NCBI GenBank assembly: GCA_002396085.1
Contig: DGWI01000027.1
Location: 1 to 53,616 of the forward strand
Source: Porphyromonadaceae bacterium UBA4262
GTDB taxonomy: Bacteria; Bacteroidota; Bacteroidia; Bacteroidales; Muribaculaceae
Length of the DNA: 53,616 bases
Direction of reading: 5' to 3'
The notes under the pieces were generated by a model that saw only the letters and a program-made list of their open reading frames with translations, did no database searches and had not been told where the DNA came from. Made by a program: the position numbers and the translations under genes. Positions 51,058-53,616 of this stretch are shown in pieces; the first letter of the stretch is position 1, and each line of letters starts with the position of its first letter.

Positions 51058-51090
51058 GGGCTCCAAAGGTTGGAAAAACTTTTGGAGCCC
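51058..51090. terminator. Hairpin terminator
   Basis: gggctccaaaggtt (51058-51071) and aacttttggagccc (51077-51090) make a 14-bp stem with one G-T pair, 50 bp after the stop of the upstream gene; a second gene ends convergently at 51142. Confidence 0.75.
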
Positions 51091-51141
51091 CCTTGTCTTG
51101 ACGAACTCTCAGCGAGGTCGCAAACTTGATATGCCTTGGCG

Positions 51142-51480
51142 TTATTCCTTGCCTAAGACGATGTTAACGTCAATATTGATGTCGCTCACATCGACCTCAC
51201 CATCACCGTTAAGGTCGGCAATGGGGCGTTTTGCGGTCTTACCGAGCACCATGTTGACGATTTCGTTGACATCGGTAACATCGACCTTGCCGTCATCATT
51301 CACATCTCCGCGCAACCAGAACGTGGCCTCAATAGTGATATCGGCATCGGGCATACTGAAGGTGGTGTTGGTGAGGATCCTAGTCACCTGTCCGGCAGCA
51401 TCACCCTTGTCATACCAATATTTCAACTCTCTCAAATTGTTTAGCAAGTAATCATGAATCGCATATTGCCTTGGCATCAT
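51142..51480 (-). pseudogene. Orphan dockerin-like C-terminal fragment
   Basis: A 112-residue open frame with no signal peptide. Residues about 20-55 look like the end of a beta-sandwich repeat (FSMPDADITIEATF resembles InlB B-repeat/Ig ends), and the rest is a complete dockerin-like doublet (GDVNDDGKVDVTDVN; LNGDGEVDVSDIN) ending VLGKE. Every other dockerin doublet in the window closes a large secreted protein, so this is probably the residue of a larger gene whose 5' part was lost, now abutting the start of the next gene (24 bp between the starts). It has no recognisable promoter. Confidence 0.55.
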
Positions 51481-51503
51481 TATTGCAGCATGATGAAATT
51501 GTT

Positions 51504-52697
51504 ATGGCACATCACACGTTTAACACCAGGCTCTTGTTGCTGCTCATGGTCGCGATGCTGTGGCAGCCGTTCAAGGCTCAGAACAATATACAGCCACCTG
51601 TGCAAGACTCCGTCATTGTTCGGCTAGTCACTTTCTATCCTGGCAGCGAGGTGTTCTCACTCTTTGGCCACACCGAGTTGCGGGTCACGCAAGGCGATGC
51701 TGATTACTACTACAATTATGGTGTGTTTGACTTCAACACGCCAAACTTTGTTTATCGCTTTGTCAAGGGCGATGCCGAGTATCTGTGCGCGCCGTTGCAA
51801 CCGCAGTATGCCACCTATGGCATGGAAGGTCGGCGCATGGTCGAGCAGCGGCTTAACCTCACTCAGGACGAGGCGAGGCGTGTGCGTGACTACCTCATCA
51901 TCAATTCTCAACCTGGTAACAACACCTATGTCTACCAATATCTGGGCGACAATTGTTCAACACGGCCCCGCGACATCATTGAGATGGCTCTGGGCGATAG
52001 CATCCACTACGCATCATTGACCGATTCTGTCACCTATCGTGACATGATGTCACGTTATACTGCCAACTATCCATGGGAGCAATTTGGCATCGACTTGGTG
52101 TTGGGCTCAGGTCTGGATGTCCCTCTTGATGTGCGTCAGCGCATGTTCATCCCCATGGCACTGATGCAGGCAGTGGGCCAGGCAACTGTCACCCGTGATG
52201 GTCGCCAAGTGCCACTGGTGAGCGATACAGAGGTGGTGGTCGACGGAAGCGAGCAAGGCACTGTTCTGCCTCCCACTCCCTGGTGGCGCAGCCCGATGGC
52301 GGCAGCCTGCCTGTTGTTGATGCTGACAGTGTTGTTGACGGTTAGCGACCTGCGTCGGCGCAAGGTCACCCGTTGGTTTGACACCGCGTTGTTCGCTATC
52401 TTTGGCTTGGCGGGATGTGTACTCTTCTTCCTGATGTTCTGCTCGGTGCGCGAGGCGACATTTCCCAACTACAATGCATTGTGGGTCAATCCGCTGATGC
52501 TCTTTCCCGCCGTGTCGGTGTGGTTCAAGGGCATGCGCCGTCCACTCAGGGTCTATCATGGTGTCAACCTGATAGTTATCTTGCTCACTGCCTTGTCATG
52601 GCCCTGGTTGCCGCAGGTGGCCAATGCGGCATTCTTCCCGCTGATGGCAGTCCCCGCCTTGCGCTCATTCAATTTTTTTATAAATAATAAAGTGTAA
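51504..52697 (+). CDS. DUF4105/Lnb-type probable lipoprotein N-acyltransferase
   Basis: A 397-residue membrane protein. An N-terminal signal/anchor helix (RLLLLLMVAMLW, 9-20) is followed by a periplasmic DUF4105 domain. That family has been reported as the N-terminal domain of Lnb, a lipoprotein N-acyltransferase of Bacteroides, in which a cysteine/histidine pair is expected. Here His56 (SLFGHTELRV) and Cys151 (LGDNCSTRPRD) are both in conserved contexts, so an active enzyme is plausible. The C-terminal half has about four membrane helices, such as AAACLLLMLTVLLTV and FGLAGCVLFFLMF, as expected for a membrane acyltransferase. The ATG at 51504 gives the proper signal sequence; the frame runs on upstream to 51471. 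No -7 element is seen. Confidence 0.75.
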   Translation: MAHHTFNTRLLLLLMVAMLWQPFKAQNNIQPPVQDSVIVRLVTFYPGSEVFSLFGHTELRVTQGDADYYYNYGVFDFNTPNFVYRFVKGDAEYLCAPLQPQYATYGMEGRRMVEQRLNLTQDEARRVRDYLIINSQPGNNTYVYQYLGDNCSTRPRDIIEMALGDSIHYASLTDSVTYRDMMSRYTANYPWEQFGIDLVLGSGLDVPLDVRQRMFIPMALMQAVGQATVTRDGRQVPLVSDTEVVVDGSEQGTVLPPTPWWRSPMAAACLLLMLTVLLTVSDLRRRKVTRWFDTALFAIFGLAGCVLFFLMFCSVREATFPNYNALWVNPLMLFPAVSVWFKGMRRPLRVYHGVNLIVILLTALSWPWLPQVANAAFFPLMAVPALRSFNFFINNKV

Positions 52698-52712
52698 TTC
52701 GCAAGAATTTCG

Positions 52713-52720
52713 TACCTTTG
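52713..52720 (+). promoter_or_regulatory. -7 promoter element of secA
   Basis: TACCTTTG, an exact match; no clear -33 element. Leader about 80 nt. Confidence 0.5.
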
Positions 52721-52805
52721 TCGGTTCTTTGTCTCAGACTCCCGGAGCTCTCTGGGCTCTAGCAGTGGACAAAGCAATGTTCTTGTAACTAAATATAATA
52801 ACATA

Positions 52806-53616
52806 ATGGGATTTAGAGATTTTCTGAAATCACTCATCGGTACCAAGTCGGACCGAGACCTAAAAAAATTGATGCCCGTCGTCGAGAACATCAAGGCGGT
52901 TTACCCCGAGATTGAAGCGCTCGACAACGATGCACTGCGACAGCGCACTGCCGACATCAGGCAGCAACTGCGTGATGCTGTGCAGGACAAACGCGACGAA
53001 ATTGACCGCATAAAGGCCGAGATTGAGACCCTTGACTACGACAAGCGCGAGCCGCTGTGGGAGAAGGTCGACAAAATTGAGAAGGAAATCCTCGATGTGC
53101 TCGAGGACAAACTTGACGAAGTTCTGCCCACAGTATTCTCGATTGTCAAGGAGACCGCGCGTCGCTTTGCACAGAACGAGGATGTGGTTGTCACTGCCAC
53201 ACAGATGGACCGCGACCTGGCAGCCGAAGGCAAGGATTTCTTGAACATCGACGGCGACAAGGCCATCTACCACAATCACTGGGTGGCTGGCGGCAACGAC
53301 ACCGTGTGGAACATGGTGCACTATGATGTGCAGTTGATTGGTGGTACAGTGTTGCATCAAGGCAAGATTGCCGAGATGGCGACAGGTGAGGGTAAGACGC
53401 TAGTGGCTACGCTGCCTGTATTCCTCAACGCACTGACCGGCAATGGTGTGCATGTCGTGACTGTCAACGACTATCTGGCCAAGCGTGACTCGGAGTGGAT
53501 GGGGCCACTCTATCAGTTCCATGGGCTATCGGTGGCATGTATCGACAAGACCGAGCCTAACTCGGCCGAACGCCGTGCGGCCTATAACTGTGATATCACC
53601 TTCGGTACCAACAGTG
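52806..53616 (+). CDS. secA: Preprotein translocase subunit SecA, 5' part
   Basis: The first 270 codons of the motor ATPase that drives proteins through SecYEG; the gene continues beyond the window. The N-terminus MGFRDFLKSLIGTKSDRDLKK is typical of Bacteroidota SecA. A long charged helical insert follows (EIDRIKAEIETLDYDKREPLWEKV). The nucleotide-binding fold begins with DVQLIGGTVLHQGKIAEM and Walker A MATGEGKT (about residues 194-201), then LPVFLNALTG and VHVVTVNDYLAKRDSEWMGPLY. Expected SecA elements later in the protein (DEAD-type Walker B, C-terminal zinc motif) are not visible here. The product would serve all the secreted and lipoproteins in the window. Confidence 0.93.
   Translation, partial: MGFRDFLKSLIGTKSDRDLKKLMPVVENIKAVYPEIEALDNDALRQRTADIRQQLRDAVQDKRDEIDRIKAEIETLDYDKREPLWEKVDKIEKEILDVLEDKLDEVLPTVFSIVKETARRFAQNEDVVVTATQMDRDLAAEGKDFLNIDGDKAIYHNHWVAGGNDTVWNMVHYDVQLIGGTVLHQGKIAEMATGEGKTLVATLPVFLNALTGNGVHVVTVNDYLAKRDSEWMGPLYQFHGLSVACIDKTEPNSAERRAAYNCDITFGTNS

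Overview
The window is a chromosomal segment of a Bacteroidales bacterium, most like the Muribaculaceae/Prevotellaceae side of the order; I cannot fix the family from sequence alone. The evidence is a SusC/SusD pair, a PorQ-type outer-membrane protein of the type IX secretion system (T9SS), Bacteroidota-restricted families (apparent DUF3316, DUF3822, DUF6249, DUF4105/Lnb types), Bacteroidota-type promoters (TTTG, 19-21 bp, TAnnTTTG) and almost no Shine-Dalgarno sequences. Genes are GC-rich and spacers are AT-rich.

Layout. 1-1078: 3' end of a CatA-like acetyltransferase and a zinc-ribbon/FMN-binding protein. 1277-1358: tRNA-Leu(TAG). 1521-6203: topoisomerase IV subunit A (parC), an outer-membrane protein and an S41 peptidase lipoprotein. 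6290-8789: a lipoprotein and a membrane-bound TPR/AraC-type regulator, separated by two pairs of ~22-bp direct repeats that look like operators. 8990-11257: a short UvrA paralogue. 11471-20707: three large secreted proteins with choice-of-anchor J-like modules; two end in a dockerin-like doublet and one in a T9SS-like tail. 20803-29376: housekeeping genes (flavin reductase-like, recO, tRNA-Glu/rpsT/tRNA-Glu, gyrB, porQ, a TonB C-terminal protein, a DUF6935-like protein, rsmD, DUF3822). 29500-33945: a tandem array of four paralogous lipoproteins of unknown function. 33958-35686: an ECF sigma factor with two membrane proteins. 35811-51008: a polysaccharide-utilization-type locus with SusC, SusD, two further lipoproteins, two GHL10 glycosidase-like proteins and a propeller-like protein, most of the non-SusCD secreted ones ending in dockerin-like doublets. 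51142-53616: an orphan dockerin fragment, a DUF4105/Lnb-type probable lipoprotein N-acyltransferase, and the 5' part of secA.

How it fits together. The window is rich in envelope biology: export (SecA), lipoprotein maturation (Lnb-like), surface secretion (PorQ), energy transduction (TonB-like) and a nutrient-import locus. The points most worth following are the GHL10/SusCD locus, whose only recognisable hydrolases are GHL10 proteins; the fused versus split GHL10/propeller architectures; the candidate AraC operators; the lipoprotein array; and a striking set of short-period (7, 8, 9, 21-22 and 75 bp) intergenic repeats. I saw no CRISPR array, insertion sequence, phage or rRNA gene.
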